Shown here: piece by piece, positions 1 to 10,949 of the stretch
Numbering within the stretch: position 1 is the stretch's first letter
How the letters are laid out: each line of letters opens with the position of its first letter
NCBI GenBank assembly: GCA_037127315.1
Contig: JBBBDQ010000915.1
Coordinates: 141,501-205,500, forward strand
DNA from: Ascarosepion bandense
Taxonomy: Eukaryota > Mollusca > Cephalopoda > Sepiida > Sepiidae
Length of the DNA stretch: 64,000 nucleotides
Reading direction: 5' to 3'
Notes under the pieces: model-generated
Database searches by the model: none
What the model was told of the DNA's origin: nothing
Seen by the model: the letters and a program-made list of their open reading frames with translations, nothing else
Program-made: the position numbers and the translations under genes

Positions 1-1483
1 CCACAACGCATAAAATGACGAGTGGTTATCATTGCATCTATTTGAAAAGGCTAACTTTCAAATATGTTTTGTTAATATAAGATGCCACTTCAAAAACATT
101 TATAAATATATATTATTTTTATTAAAAACAGCTGTAATTTTTATGAAATTCATTTAAGTTTTCATTTATCACGGTTTGATATTTCAGTATATAATCTAGT
201 TTGGTCATGATATTATTATTGTATATGCGCATAGTTCTATTCAGTTTTACCTGTCACTAAAAAAATGGTATTATTTAACGGTTCATCTGTCAACTCAGAT
301 CAAATGCCTTAAAAAACTTTTTTTCTTAAGTAAATCTCCTCGTCATTTATTAAATTACAAAAATATCACTTAATGACTTACAACAGTAATAGTTGAAATG
401 AGTGGCACAATTATCTAAAAGGAAAATGATGATATAACCGAAATTTTGACCATTTATACTCATAAAAGATAAACGAGTTTGCAGGTAACTTCTATTAGTA
501 CAAGAATGTCTGATAGCAATGATTTGACTAGAAATGTCTATATTCCTGAAATTGTTTCTTAAGCGAAAGATATAACTTTTAGCTGACAGTGACCTTAATT
601 GTTAAGACAATGTATGCTATTTGTTTCCTGTATGGAAACGAATAATTCACTATCACAAAACCCATACGGATTATCTGTAAGCGACATGCTATATTACACG
701 CCAATGAAACGACATATATAGGGTGAGAGCTTTTTCTTCCGTTACTGATATTTGTAAAATTTGATAAATAAAAGGCAATCGATCCTTTCAAAGATATGTC
801 TTATATGCTGAAAATATGCAGTAACGTTTGTTATTCCAAATAAGCAAATATTAGTGGACATTATTTTTTAATTTAAACAGTAATTTAAATGCTAGTAAGT
901 TATCTTTTTAGTAGAATGTTAGGTCAAACCGATCTTATTTCAATCTTGATTTTCAGAATAACTTTATCCAAAATAATTTTTCGTTTGATTAGCGATATGT
1001 TGTTCATGCTACAACTTTCAATAATTATTCATCAGTCGTGTTACAGGGCATAAAACGTTTGTAGATAAACTTTAATAAGAAATATTTCTCTAGTCGACAT
1101 TATTGAGAATCAGAGCCTACAAAACCTTCAAACCCAGCAGTTTAAATGCATATTAAGAGTGAACGTATTTCAGTCAGTGGCATCATTCTTAATGTAAAGT
1201 TTTGTTGAAAGATAATATATGATTAGAATAGATAAAAGTTCTGTATAGCGAATAGAATTTTGTACGGCGAATAGATACGAGTGTAATAAATATTATAAAT
1301 GCCTTAAATTATTTCCATCACCTCAGTATTATCTGGCGATAACATATTCAATAAACCTAGTCACAGAGTCAGTCCCAGTAGCTCTAATATATATTCAAAC
1401 TAATCATTTTCATTCTCAATGCACGTAATTCAATATTAATCCCATGGTTCTAATACTATGCAGCGATGAATCAGCTATAACCC

Positions 1484-1485
<2 letters not shown>
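1..1485. other. AT-rich sequence without recognised gene
   Basis: No open frame with a recognisable motif. Short frames here are typical of AT-rich non-coding DNA. I see no tRNA, repeat family or terminal repeat shared with the rest of the window. Confidence 0.6.

Positions 1486-1519
<34 letters not shown>
1486..1519. repeat. (TA)n microsatellite heading a dispersed repeat
   Basis: About 17 TA units. It sits directly 5' of a copy of the dispersed repeat seen again at 41.5 kb and 46.3 kb, which are also headed by (TA)n. Confidence 0.95.
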
Positions 1520-1522
<3 letters not shown>

Positions 1523-1690
1523 TTAAGCAGTGCTATATTTATGGGTTAAAATGATCAATATGAGGGATCAAGCGTATGTAAATATAAAAGTGTGCATTGA
1601 ATGCAACACCAGAGGCGACTGACTGATTCATGCTAAAAGCAATCGTCAGGTCGCGAAAGCCGTAGAGAAAGGAGCAAGGATAACGCAGGA
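1520..1690 (+). repeat. TA-headed dispersed repeat, copy 1
   Basis: Shares the blocks 'tgctatatttatgg', 'aaagtgatcaatat' and 'gcgtatgtaaatataaaa' (with small changes) with the sequences at 41500-41700 and 46283-46490. There is no coding content. The 3' part is diverged here; the tail block seen at 41.6 kb appears instead in an inverted arrangement at 1770-1833. Class unknown, probably a non-autonomous retroelement. Confidence 0.6.
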
Positions 1691-1769
1691 TAAACATTGG
1701 ATCTCATTTCATGCTCTCTATTTTAAGGATGACAAAATAACTACTGGTATCGTACACATCTGACGGCCC

Positions 1770-1833
1770 GTCAGTTTCATTCTTAATGCAATCGCATCGC
1801 CTGACGATTGCATTTAGGATGAAACAGACTGAC
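1770..1833. repeat. Inverted repeat (hairpin) built from the dispersed-repeat tail
   Basis: The left arm (1770-1794) and right arm (1805-1833) are near-perfect reverse complements around a 10-base loop. The right arm has about four extra bases. Both arms resemble the tail block 'gcatttaagcatgaagcag' of the repeat copy at 41.6 kb. Confidence 0.75.
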
Positions 1834-1870
1834 ACTTCCACATCTGAGTATCGACTTCAAATTTAATTGA

Positions 1871-1960
1871 GACGCATTTCGTTCATCAGGACTTCACAGG
1901 ATTTATATTTGTCGTAACAAATTTAGTCCTATGAAGTCCTGAAGATGAATGGAACGCGTC
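1871..1960. repeat. Palindrome with Penelope/hammerhead-like motifs
   Basis: Arms 1871-1901 and 1927-1960 are reverse complements over about 31 bases with a 3-base indel, around an AT-rich loop. On the minus strand the left arm reads CTGATGA, AC, GAAA, then GCGTC; on the plus strand the right arm reads CTGAAGATGA then GGAACGCGTC. These resemble hammerhead core pieces with the stem II helix lost, as often seen at the ends of Penelope-like elements. No complete ribozyme can be folded. Confidence 0.5.
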
Positions 1961-2033
1961 ACAACTAAACTTTTCCACGTTTTTATACAATATCCCCATT
2001 ACTCTTCTTGATAAAATATATATATATCGTTGT

Positions 2034-2035
<2 letters not shown>

Positions 2036-2085
<50 letters not shown>
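2036..2085. repeat. (TA)n microsatellite
   Basis: About 25 TA units, with a short satellite array at 2016-2027. Confidence 0.95.
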
Positions 2086-2086
<1 letters not shown>

Positions 2087-3112
2087 TCGTAACAGCGAAT
2101 GATGTTTTTTCAAAGAAATCCCACCAGTATTCGGAATAGCCTTCATTTTCTCATTCATTGATTTCATGTCACTTTTCTACCTCAAATTTTCGGCTTATAT
2201 GTGGCAGAATTTGTTCAAATCTTTTCAGAGAAAGTTATCAATAATATATATGTATATATAATCATGTACCAAGTTGCATCTGTCAATGAAAATTATCCTG
2301 CCTCATACGGGCAGTTGTGCTTATCTTTTCTAAAGTTTTTTGTACATAGAATTGTTCCTTTTTAAATCGACACTAGGTGATAACAATTATTATCATAAAT
2401 AATATAGTTTTGAAGTTATTATTGTTGTGTTCAACCCTGATTTCTGACAATAAAATGAATTACATCTGTGTCACTTACAAACGAATTTCTGGAATAAGGG
2501 TTATCATTATTTACATTATTTACACACAAACTATTAACTTCATTTTTGTTGTTATTATCCCAATACTCCGGTCAAGGTACTCTCAAATTTCGAACTGAAT
2601 CCATTATTTAATCTACGAGAAATGAATGTTCTTATTCTGCTAATCACATGTAAGTTTTGCTTAGTTTTTATTTGGTACTGCATATTTTTATCTTATTCCG
2701 ATTCCTCCGAATTAAAGTACACAATATCCTACCACGGGATTGAACACAAAATTAATGTCACCAATTTCAGACGCAAAAATTAAGCCAATGTAATTATTTT
2801 GATTCTGTATCAATGGAATATTTCCTTTTGTAATAAAAAATTTGCATTTTTTGTTCTGTAATATTAAAATATTAATATTTTTTGTTCTGTAATATTCAAC
2901 CGTACTGGAAATATTCTTCTTATGAAGATTTTGTATATTTTTATGAACTAAAATTTATTATTGTTAAAGTTATAACTAAAAGTTTTGTCGAAATTGACAA
3001 ACTCTACGCTTTGTTCGATTTCAAAAGCTAATTGTTGAAATTTGAATAAGCGAATTTGTTTGAAAAAATAATTTGACTAAAACCCTACATCGTGGTTTAG
3101 TATTTCTTTTAA
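2086..3112. other. No recognised feature
   Basis: AT-rich sequence with only short, featureless open frames. A short direct duplication containing 'ttttttgttctgtaatatt' lies near 2846-2895. Confidence 0.5.
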
Positions 3113-3742
3113 ATTTAATTTAATTTCATAGAGCTTCTTGGCCAACCAAATATCTTCCACCGGCTGGTAGTGCGAGAAAAGAAGCTGATGAAGTAGAATT
3201 TGCGTTTACATTTTATTGGTTTCACAGTAAAAGGGTGAAACATAGTTGCTAATCTTGTGGCTCGAGTAAATTCATATATAGGGTACACCAGGGAGCTAAG
3301 TTCATCAGGGCAGAAGCCGTGAAAGTATTTGTAGAAGAGACACAGGGAAGCCACATTTCGCCGGTAAGAAAGTGACTGTATCTGAGCTGCCAAGTCGGTA
3401 TTGATTACATTACAGATTCTTCGTTGGATTTTGTCAAGGACCAGGTGGATAGCATGAGTACCCGACCAGATATGGCAGCAGTATACAATGCACGGGTGGA
3501 TGGTAGATGGTATATGTGCAGGATTGTTTCAGACGGGAAAAACTTCCTGGCCCTACACATAGAACCGATTTTCATTGCAGCCGATTTAGCTATGGATTCT
3601 ATATAGTCATTCCACTTGTTGTGAAAGTTATCCCCATAAGGCACAATGTTTTGATTTCAGGGAGACTAGCCTGATCCATGCTAATGGGGGGTGGGGTAGG
3701 AGCGAGTTTCCGTGATGGTTTATAGATAGCAGCTTCGTTTTG
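3113..3742 (-). pseudogene. CR1/Jockey-like LINE fragment, C-terminal end of reverse transcriptase ORF
   Basis: Read on the minus strand in three frames, this gives pieces also found in the longer copy at 57.7-58.7 kb: PPISMDQASLPE (near 3690), KSAAMKIGSMCRARKFFPS (near 3560), then LSYRRNVASLCLFYKYFHGF and TRATRLAT (3130-3390). The fragment starts abruptly inside the region after the catalytic domain and lacks the YADD motif and the LINE 3' end, so it is truncated at both ends. Frameshifts near 3400 and 3620 make it non-functional. It is part of the ORF2 of a non-LTR retrotransposon; the exact clade is inferred. Confidence 0.85.
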
Positions 3743-3744
3743 CA

Positions 3745-4920
3745 AAACAGAAAATAACATTATAAAAATTTGTATCAGCCAATAATAATAGATGAAACAC
3801 TTCAACGTTAATGAAAACCAAGTTCTGAATAAATAAAAGAAAATTTCGGCACAAATCTTAATTCAGTATCCAGAGACTTTTACAAAATACCATACGTGGT
3901 TTGTGCAACTTCATGATTTCCAGTGCAAACATTGATACATGGATTCACAGAATTATTAACCTTTTCTGATAAATACACTCGAAACGATGACCTTTCCTTA
4001 TGCAAGACGATTTCAAAGGTTATATTATGAAGTAAACGATATTTAAAAAAAAACTAAATACTATATTTAAAACGACAGTGTCAGCATGACAGATCACTTT
4101 GTTTATGCAATTACATCTTATGACATTATTTCCAACACTGACCAAAGTGAAGTGAATAATAAATAATAAATGACGGAAGGAACTTCAATAGAGGTTATAT
4201 ATAGGCGTGAATAATAAGAAATTGGAACGGCTCTTCATCCATAAAATATAACTCACTACAGCTTAGCGTTAATCTGCTCGGCGTCTTAAAGGTTACAAGA
4301 AAGATTAGCAACAGTAAATTCTCGTGCTGAATCAGATGGAATGAGAACAGCGATCCAACCTATAAAATGCTTCAAGTGATCTCCTATGACGAAAAAAAAG
4401 AAAAAAAGAAAAACGGATTCATTCATCATGGTAATTCTTAAATTATGGAAATCAGATAAGCATGCTTGTTTTTAAATATTTTTTGTTACGTTTCAGAAAG
4501 ACTGCACTGAGTTTTTTTTTTCCATTTTTTTCGGACGTTTTCTCAGCTTCCAAGAATATCGAAAGATGCACATTGAACAATAACGTTAATTGGGGCGATT
4601 TAAAAATATTCAAAATATTGTGACGTTTTCCTCATCTATATTGAACCAGAAGTAATTTAAAACATGGCATTAGTCTGTTATGAGAGGCACAGAGAAAATT
4701 ACGGTGACAATTGCGAATAGAGACTGACGTAGATAAAGAAGCAGGGAAAGCTAAAATTATAAACTGAGAAAATATAAAAGAATATGTAAAAAAACAAAAA
4801 ATAGGAATATATATATAACCTTCCAATAAATTTAAGGTATTGCTAAGTTGTACGACAATTATTTTATCAACTTGTTTTTTTAATATTTGGGTAATATCGA
4901 ATGATATAGCATTCAAAATC
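3745..4920. other. No recognised gene
   Basis: AT-rich. A low-complexity A-rich stretch lies near 4390-4415 and a T-rich one near 4510-4530. I see no transposase, RT or RNA gene signature. Confidence 0.5.
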
Positions 4921-4921
4921 A

Positions 4922-5240
4922 GTCAGTCAGTCAGTTAAGTGCCATACGTGATACACGCTTGGGCGATCGTGTTTCGAAAGAGACATAACTGACTGGGCAG
5001 AAGATTATCACGCAGTAGATTGCCATTGCTTTCTGCGGTAGACTGGTTGCCGACCAAGGCTACACAACACAATCTGTCCTGCTATTTAACCCATAACTGG
5101 AAGGAAGAGACGGATTAATACCTTTCCCAAGGGTATTTGCGCGTAAGAGCATACAATGGATTCAGCTGGAATTCGAAATCGGCTCCCCGGTTTCTCGTTC
5201 CGAGCCGATATCCACTGTACCACAACGCACTAAAATCAGT
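4922..5240 (-). mobile_element. tRNA-derived SINE, family A
   Basis: On the minus strand it begins with a tRNA-like head: an A-box-like TGGTACAGTGG (near 5220) and a B-box-like GATTTCGAATTCC (near 5170). It continues through 'acgcgcaaatacccttggg' and a central block 'gcagaaagcaatggcaa', and ends in a GTCA-repeat near 4920. The central block is highly conserved in a copy at 44.95-45.17 kb and recognisable at 31.6 kb, so the family has a conserved core like the superfamily SINEs of cephalopods (Ceph-SINEs; this assignment is inference). Transcription would be by RNA polymerase III from the internal boxes. Confidence 0.8.
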
Positions 5241-5404
5241 AGTAGGGCTAAAAAAATATATTCTTACTAAATATAACATCACGCAGAAATACATCCACAG
5301 CATATTATACGAATAATATATATCTATATGTATGATTGTGTGTGTGCATTTCGATAGATGGAGTGTTTATATTTGTAAAATATATAGTGTATATGTAGAG
5401 TATA

Positions 5405-5788
5405 ATATGAGCGTGTTCTTTGAAACGTGAGCTTTCTTACCATGCAAACAGGGTTCAAATCTCACCATAGTTGATTTGTTAGAAAGGTTAAAGAAAACTA
5501 TACCACATATTAATCCAAGCCTTATCAGTGAAAGTTTTAGAGGGCTCCTTTTGATGAGTCTTCGATGGTTATGCTAGCTAGAAGTCACAAGTCATCATGA
5601 CCGGGGTTTAGCGTCCTGGCCTTGTTCAGAGTGTTGTTCCCTCCAGATAACGCCCTCTCTCTCAGAAACTGTAACTAATGTCCATTCAGTATAGTTTCAT
5701 TAGAAACTGCAGGTGGGCTCTGTGGTTTTTAAACAAACAAAATGTGCTAGAGCAGGCGTCAGCAACGGGGATTAGCTAGCCGTCCTAG
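5405..5788 (+). mobile_element. tRNA-derived SINE, family B, copy 1
   Basis: The head resembles a type-II tRNA (Leu/Ser-like): GCGTGTTCTTTGAAACG followed by a good B box GGGTTCAAATCTCAC near 5450. The body contains 'aagtcacaagtcatcatgac' and 'ctttgttcagagtgttgtt'-like blocks shared with the copy at 5975-6415 and, more weakly, with 54793-55180. It ends with an 'agctagccg' block just before the next SINE. Confidence 0.7.
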
Positions 5789-5789
5789 T

Positions 5790-5923
5790 AACCAACCATA
5801 CATGGTGTAGCGACTTCGACTGACACAAAAGCGGTCGAGTTTCGATCCCGGCCAGAAGTAAGTGGATGTGTCTAGCCACGTTGATGAGCTGTGATACAGC
5901 GAAACAGGCTTGTATGTGGATAA

Positions 5924-5927
<4 letters not shown>
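5790..5927 (+). mobile_element. Hammerhead-bearing tRNA SINE, family C, copy 1
   Basis: tRNA-like head with A-box-like ATGGTGTAGCGAC and B box GAGTTTCGATCCC (5838-5850), a linker 'cagaagtaagtggatgtg', then a hammerhead ribozyme fold (5876-5919), then (TA)n. The same order is seen on the minus strand at 9.8, 10.7 and 38.7 kb. The internal boxes imply RNA polymerase III transcription. This copy abuts family B SINEs on both sides. Confidence 0.8.
5876..5919 (+). ncRNA. Hammerhead ribozyme motif in SINE C copy 1
   Basis: Core TTGATGA (first base changed from the usual C), stem II GCTGT-GAT-ACAGC, then GAAA, a 3-bp stem III (ACA/TGT, loop GGCT) and the cleavage triplet GTA ending at 5914. Stem I pairs CCACG (5876-5880) with TGTGG (5915-5919), including one G-U pair. 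It is a type I layout with open stem I ends. The C-to-T change in the core may reduce or abolish cleavage. Confidence 0.7.
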
Positions 5928-5965
<38 letters not shown>

Positions 5966-5974
5966 TATATATAT
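5928..5974. repeat. (TA)n tail of SINE C copy 1
   Basis: Begins directly at the SINE 3' terminus. One 'gatata' interruption. Confidence 0.9.
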
Positions 5975-6415
5975 TGTGTGGAAGTGTGACCGAGTAGTTT
6001 GAACGTGTGCTTTCTAGCCATGAAGCTTAGGTGTGAATATCAACATAGTCGACTTGTCTGGAAGGTAACTTCTTGATGTTATCGGTCTGGAGGAGGTGAT
6101 TCCAGCGTCCGGCATCTCTGGAAAGTACCACGGGTTGAATCAAGACTTGTGTGTGTAATTGGGTAGATGGCAGTCTTTGGGAGCTGTCGATGGTTGGGCT
6201 GGCTCGAAGTCCCAAGTCATCGTGACCGAGGGTTTGAGTGTCTTGGCTTTGTTCAGAGTGTTGTTTATGCTAGATAACATGCTCTCTCCCAGAAACTGTA
6301 AGATACGTTCAGCATAGTTGCAGTATAAACACAAGTGTGCCTGAACAGTCGTATACAGTGGGAAGTAGCTAGCCGCCACGGTAGACGGGTGTCCTTGAAT
6401 ACGAGTGGCCAGCAA
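5975..6415 (+). mobile_element. tRNA-derived SINE, family B, copy 2
   Basis: The tRNA Leu/Ser-like head GTGTGACCGAGTAGTTTGAA (near 5980) matches the A-box region of type-II tRNAs; the B box near 6030 is degraded (GGTGTGAATATC). The downstream body has 'gctgtcgatggttgggctgg', 'aagtcccaagtcatcgtgac' and a 3' block 'gtagctagccgccacggtag'. About 440 bases. Short frames on the minus strand here are shadows. Confidence 0.75.
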
Positions 6416-6419
6416 TTAT

Positions 6420-7720
6420 ATATACTATATAGATGCTGTTTATATTTCTGAGCGAACTAAAACACATAAAATAGTTATTAGTAAACTATAATTTCCCAAC
6501 TGTATCATTGCTAACACATAAAACTATTCTCACAAAAAAATACACGACTCCATTATTAAAAATATTACACATCAATATAACAATATATTTTACTGCAACC
6601 AGATGCACAATAATTCTAACCATGACAAATTCACTATACAAAGAATCATTACACCATATTTCTGTCGTAATTCCCGAAAAATATGTAAAATTTATAATAT
6701 AATACTGAAACTGAAAGAGCACAAACCTTGTTATCACTAAGCAAAATAGCACCATCGGATGTAAACTAGCAATGACCGATATAGTTTATCAATTTCACTA
6801 CACAGAATAAGAGAGTGTTTCTGTCACAAATCAATAACCTATATCGGATATACTACCACCTCATTGAATAGACGGCACATGTGTCATCAGACCAAAGTGT
6901 AATAAAAAAGCATTTATCAACTGATAATTTACAATAATCCTTAAGAAAATTATTTTTTAAAGGACTAAAATTCTATATAGATGGCAATATCAAAGACATC
7001 CCGCTATTAGAGAAGCCCTGTATATCAAAGATTCCTCTCCTACTATCATCCTCATTATTTAACAGTGGAAATGGAGTGTTAAAGATCTGTTCTATTCTTT
7101 AATAGAAAAATTTTAACGCGATTCCAAGTCGGAATGGACGCTCCTATTCAAAACAGCACGAAAAATTACAACGTTGCAGTCAACATATGATATAAAAAAA
7201 ATAACATCGGAGACAAAACTTCCTTGAAAATGCCTATAGGAGTGACTGGAATCACTCAGCACAATAAATATTATGAAAATATTTTCTTGTCCCTTATTCC
7301 TACCAAGCGAACAAACGTAAAATTGATAGAAAAATTCAGTTAAAAAAGCAGTTTTTAATCTATGCATGCCGTATTGAAAGATGTATAAAAAAGTTTCTTT
7401 CAAAATATACTTTAATATGTATATATAATAAATAAAGGCTTTGTTCATCATATGTATATAAATGCATATAGCACATAGATGGTGTGTGTATAAATGAATA
7501 TATGTATATATAATAATATATATATGCTAATAATCCTAATGTGCTTCACATATGTGTCCTTGTGATAAACTATGATAAGCTTTTTATTTTGCGCTACCAT
7601 ATAGTCACAGTTGAACACACTTGGTCCATCGTTTCTCAAGTCATTTTAACAAGAAACGGGGATGGCATTGAAATAATATAATTATTTCGGTAAGTCAGTT
7701 GGACACATATATGTATTATT
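6420..7720. other. No recognised feature
   Basis: AT-rich sequence with several short open frames that show no family motif. Confidence 0.5.
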
Positions 7721-7766
<46 letters not shown>

Positions 7767-7774
7767 TGTGTGTT
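7721..7774. repeat. (GT)n microsatellite
   Basis: About 25 GT units with single-base interruptions. Confidence 0.95.
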
Positions 7775-8003
7775 ATAAACGAACGTACTATCGAAATATG
7801 CCAACAATAAAATCAATTATAAACAGTTAAAACATGAGAAGAAGAATACTGTAATATCGTCAGCATTATTTTGTAAAAAGACGAAAAGTTATGACGATGT
7901 CTTATTTTTGTGAACCCTGTTATCTTAATATTTAGAGTAATTGTTTGGTAGACGTAAGCATGAAAAGAAACGGCTCTAAATAAAGGGATAGAAGGAATAC
8001 AAA

Positions 8004-8008
<5 letters not shown>

Positions 8009-8052
<44 letters not shown>

Positions 8053-8075
8053 TAGATAGATAGATAGATAGATAT
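8009..8075. repeat. Compound (TA)n-(GATA)n microsatellite
   Basis: About 20 TA units run directly into about six GATA units. Confidence 0.95.
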
Positions 8076-9668
8076 GATGCAGACAGTTAAATGCATTCTG
8101 CATTTATTACAGGAGGAAAACCTTGTCGACGAGTGCAGTGATTGGTCTGAAAGCCATAAGCAACAGAAAAAGGTTAGAGGAAGTTTTTTTCAGATTATGA
8201 ATTGACAGTAATGAGGCCTATGACCAGAATGATGCAAGTCAGTGGTATTAAGAGAAAGATATGTGATGACTGTACGTTTCAATCCAAACGGGAAAAACAC
8301 AAGTATAAATCAACGCATGAAAGTGTGCTTTCTTTTCTTTCTTACTCTTTCGATTCACTATAGATGAATTCAAGTGACTGATAAGACAGAAAAAATAGCG
8401 AAAAAAATTTACATTCTACATCTAATATAAGACTGATTATTCAAATATATATATATTGATTTATGTGTGTCTATACACACACACATATGCATGTATACTG
8501 ATCATTTGTTTATGAAGATTTATGTATTTACTCGGCTTCCTCATGTTTGACAGAAGGTTACAGCAAAAGTATTTATACACATCTATGTTTTCAATTGAAT
8601 TACACACGCCTGAATGAAGATTACATCTATAAGGCAGCCATAAATTATTCACTATTAACTATGTGTTACCATTGCTCTAAAAAGCCGCTGCTAATATTAT
8701 TCACGTATGACGGCAAATCAGTAAGTTCGGGGCTAGATACATTGTCCGCAGATGAATTTCTGTCTGAAATGTCTTTCTACTCAGTACACATCAACAAATC
8801 TGACCAAACGACGAAACATTTTTTTGGAACGACATCTTTTCAGCCAGACCGAAGCAATTATAATCATCCATTTCTCTCTCTCCTCCTCTCTCAGACATAA
8901 TTTCTCTCTCTCTCTCATTCTTATAATGTATGTGTTTGTGTTCTTTATTAACATAAACGTTATTTCTCGTAGATAAAACGATTTGCGTAAAAATCTTTGT
9001 ATATATAATTTTCAAGTGAAATTACTGTCTATATTTATGACAAATGACTGCATAAGAAATCATAATAAAAAAAGTTTCTTCTCAGCAGGAGTTTTCTATA
9101 TTTAGACATTCGATCTCCAGGTTAGTTGACATTTACTCTATTTGACGGCATGTTAGAAGTACTTTTTTCTAAACATATTTTTTAAAATTCCATTCCATCT
9201 TACATGCCAAATGTAGGTTTAAAATTTGCGATGGTCGTCCGAGTTCCGTTACCTGGCTACTTCTGTTAGCTTAGACTTTAGACTAACTTTCATATACTTA
9301 TTGTCATTATTTAAAAGGGTATTATGCAGATTAAAAGTGTTATCATTGATAATATTAATTATATTAATTTTAGCATGTTTGACATTAGTAATTTGTTTCA
9401 TCAGTATTTTTCATGCGATAACTTCCAATTGCATTCGTATAAATACAATCAAATGTAAGTATTAATAGACAGTACAACTGACTAATAATTTTACTAATTT
9501 AATAAAATAATTTTTTCTTGATTTGCTTTTCTGGGATGCGTCATATACATCGTCAAAGGCGGTATTTCATTATTTAACTATTCAGGGATGCATACTTAAA
9601 CACGTTTACCACGTCATATGATATTTGCAGTAATAACAAATCATGTCGGATTAACATACATTATTTGT

Positions 9669-9670
<2 letters not shown>
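8076..9670. other. No recognised gene; CT-rich low complexity near 8875-8920
   Basis: Contains a 117-codon open frame (8547-8900, +) that begins with TTG, not ATG, shows no recognisable domain and ends in CT-repeat sequence. I do not call it a gene. Confidence 0.5.

Positions 9671-9671
<1 letters not shown>

Positions 9672-9764
<93 letters not shown>
9672..9764. repeat. Compound (CA)n-(TA)n microsatellite, tail of SINE C copy 2
   Basis: About 25 CA units followed by about 20 TA units. The TA part lies at the 3' terminus of the minus-strand SINE at 9766-9863. Confidence 0.9.
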
Positions 9765-9765
<1 letters not shown>

Positions 9766-9766
<1 letters not shown>

Positions 9767-9861
9767 TCATCTACAGACAGATCTGTTTCGCTGTATCACA
9801 GCTCATCAATACAGTTGAATATCCGATTGCTTCTATCCAAGATTGAAAACCGACCGAATTG

Positions 9862-9863
<2 letters not shown>
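9766..9863 (-). mobile_element. Hammerhead-bearing tRNA SINE, family C, copy 2 (5'-truncated)
   Basis: The minus strand starts with the remnant of the B-box region (TCGGTCGGTTTTCAATC) and the linker, runs through a complete hammerhead (9771-9814) and ends in (TA)n. The A-box half is replaced by another (TA)n array at 9865, so it is 5'-truncated. Confidence 0.75.
9771..9814 (-). ncRNA. Hammerhead ribozyme motif in SINE C copy 2
   Basis: Minus strand: TTGATGA, stem II GCTGT-GAT-ACAGC, GAAA, stem III ACAG-AT-CTGT and cleavage triplet GTC. Stem I pairs CTGTA with TGTAG, including two G-U pairs. As in copy 1, the first core base is T instead of C. Confidence 0.65.

Positions 9864-9864
<1 letters not shown>

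Positions 9865-9918
<54 letters not shown>
9865..9918. repeat. (TA)n microsatellite
   Basis: About 27 TA units at the 5' truncation point of SINE C copy 2. Confidence 0.95.
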
Positions 9919-9921
<3 letters not shown>

Positions 9922-10463
9922 AATTTCGAATTCTTCATATGTTGAATATCTATTTCAGCGAGAAAAATCTCGATCAAAAACAAAATCTTTTTAATTCAAA
10001 TATTGTACAAAAATGCACATACCGGAAGAAACCCAAAAACATATTCATACTCAGAAAGTTTTTAAAAAAGTTGGTGGGGATAGGAATGAAAAAAAAAACT
10101 GTCGTCCAGACATAAAAAGCAGAGGGGTAGAGAAAATGATTCATGACTCGATATTAGAGGAAATTTTTGAATTTCGTCTGTATTAAAGAACCAAAAACAT
10201 TAATTTAACCGTGTCACAGGAATAGAAGTGGTGGGGAGAAAGAAAAGGAAAGGACAAACGGAGTAGACAGGTAGAGAGTTAACGACAGAATAAAATATAA
10301 AAAATGAAATTAGTAACCAAGGTAACGAACATCGGCTTCAGATGATGAAAGGAAGGGAATGTTATATAAAAAGGAAAAAGAAAAGGGGAGAAAGAATAGA
10401 AATGAGACAACATATTACATATTCAGCTCTGTTAAAAATTTGACAAAAATTTTTCTTTAAAAT
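9919..10463. other. A/G-rich intergenic sequence
   Basis: Purine-rich on the plus strand from about 10080 to 10400. No gene recognised. Confidence 0.5.

Positions 10464-10503
<40 letters not shown>
10464..10503. repeat. (AAT)n microsatellite
   Basis: About 13 AAT units. Confidence 0.95.
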
Positions 10504-10730
10504 TGGCTGGACTAATGTAGATGGTTTAAAATCTACTAATAAAATAAAAATAAAATTGTGGTAATATTATAATTGGTCTAAAATGAGAAACAGACAAATA
10601 AAATGTATGTATGCATACAAACATGTATATACACTTAAACAGATTTAAATACATATACACACACACTCGTCCAACCTATATATATATATATAACAACATA
10701 TATACATACTTACACATAAAAAAAATATAT

Positions 10731-10949
10731 ATTCGTCATCTACATAAAAACCTGTTTCACAGCTCATCAGTGTGTCTAAACATCCATTTGCTTCTGGCTG
10801 GGATCGAAACTCGACCGATTTAGTGCTAGTCGGAGTCGCTAACCCTATGCCATAAGAGTATGTAATCAAAGAAGGGAAATGTTAGTGTTGTATATAAGCG
10901 GGTTATATACACGCCAGTCACCGAGAGAACTCAATTCAATGCTGAAAAG

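Noticed and set aside
985..1040. CTGATGA followed by AATTATT and GAAA on the minus strand (hammerhead-like)
   Set aside because: There is no room for stem III and the flanks do not pair as stem I.
7721..7774. CRISPR-like or satellite repeats
   Set aside because: All periodic sequence in the window is simple microsatellite or 212/262-bp duplication; there is no repeat-spacer structure, and the DNA is eukaryotic in character.
8547..8900. 117-codon open frame on the plus strand
   Set aside because: It starts with TTG, has no recognisable domain and runs into CT-repeat sequence; frames of this size are expected by chance.
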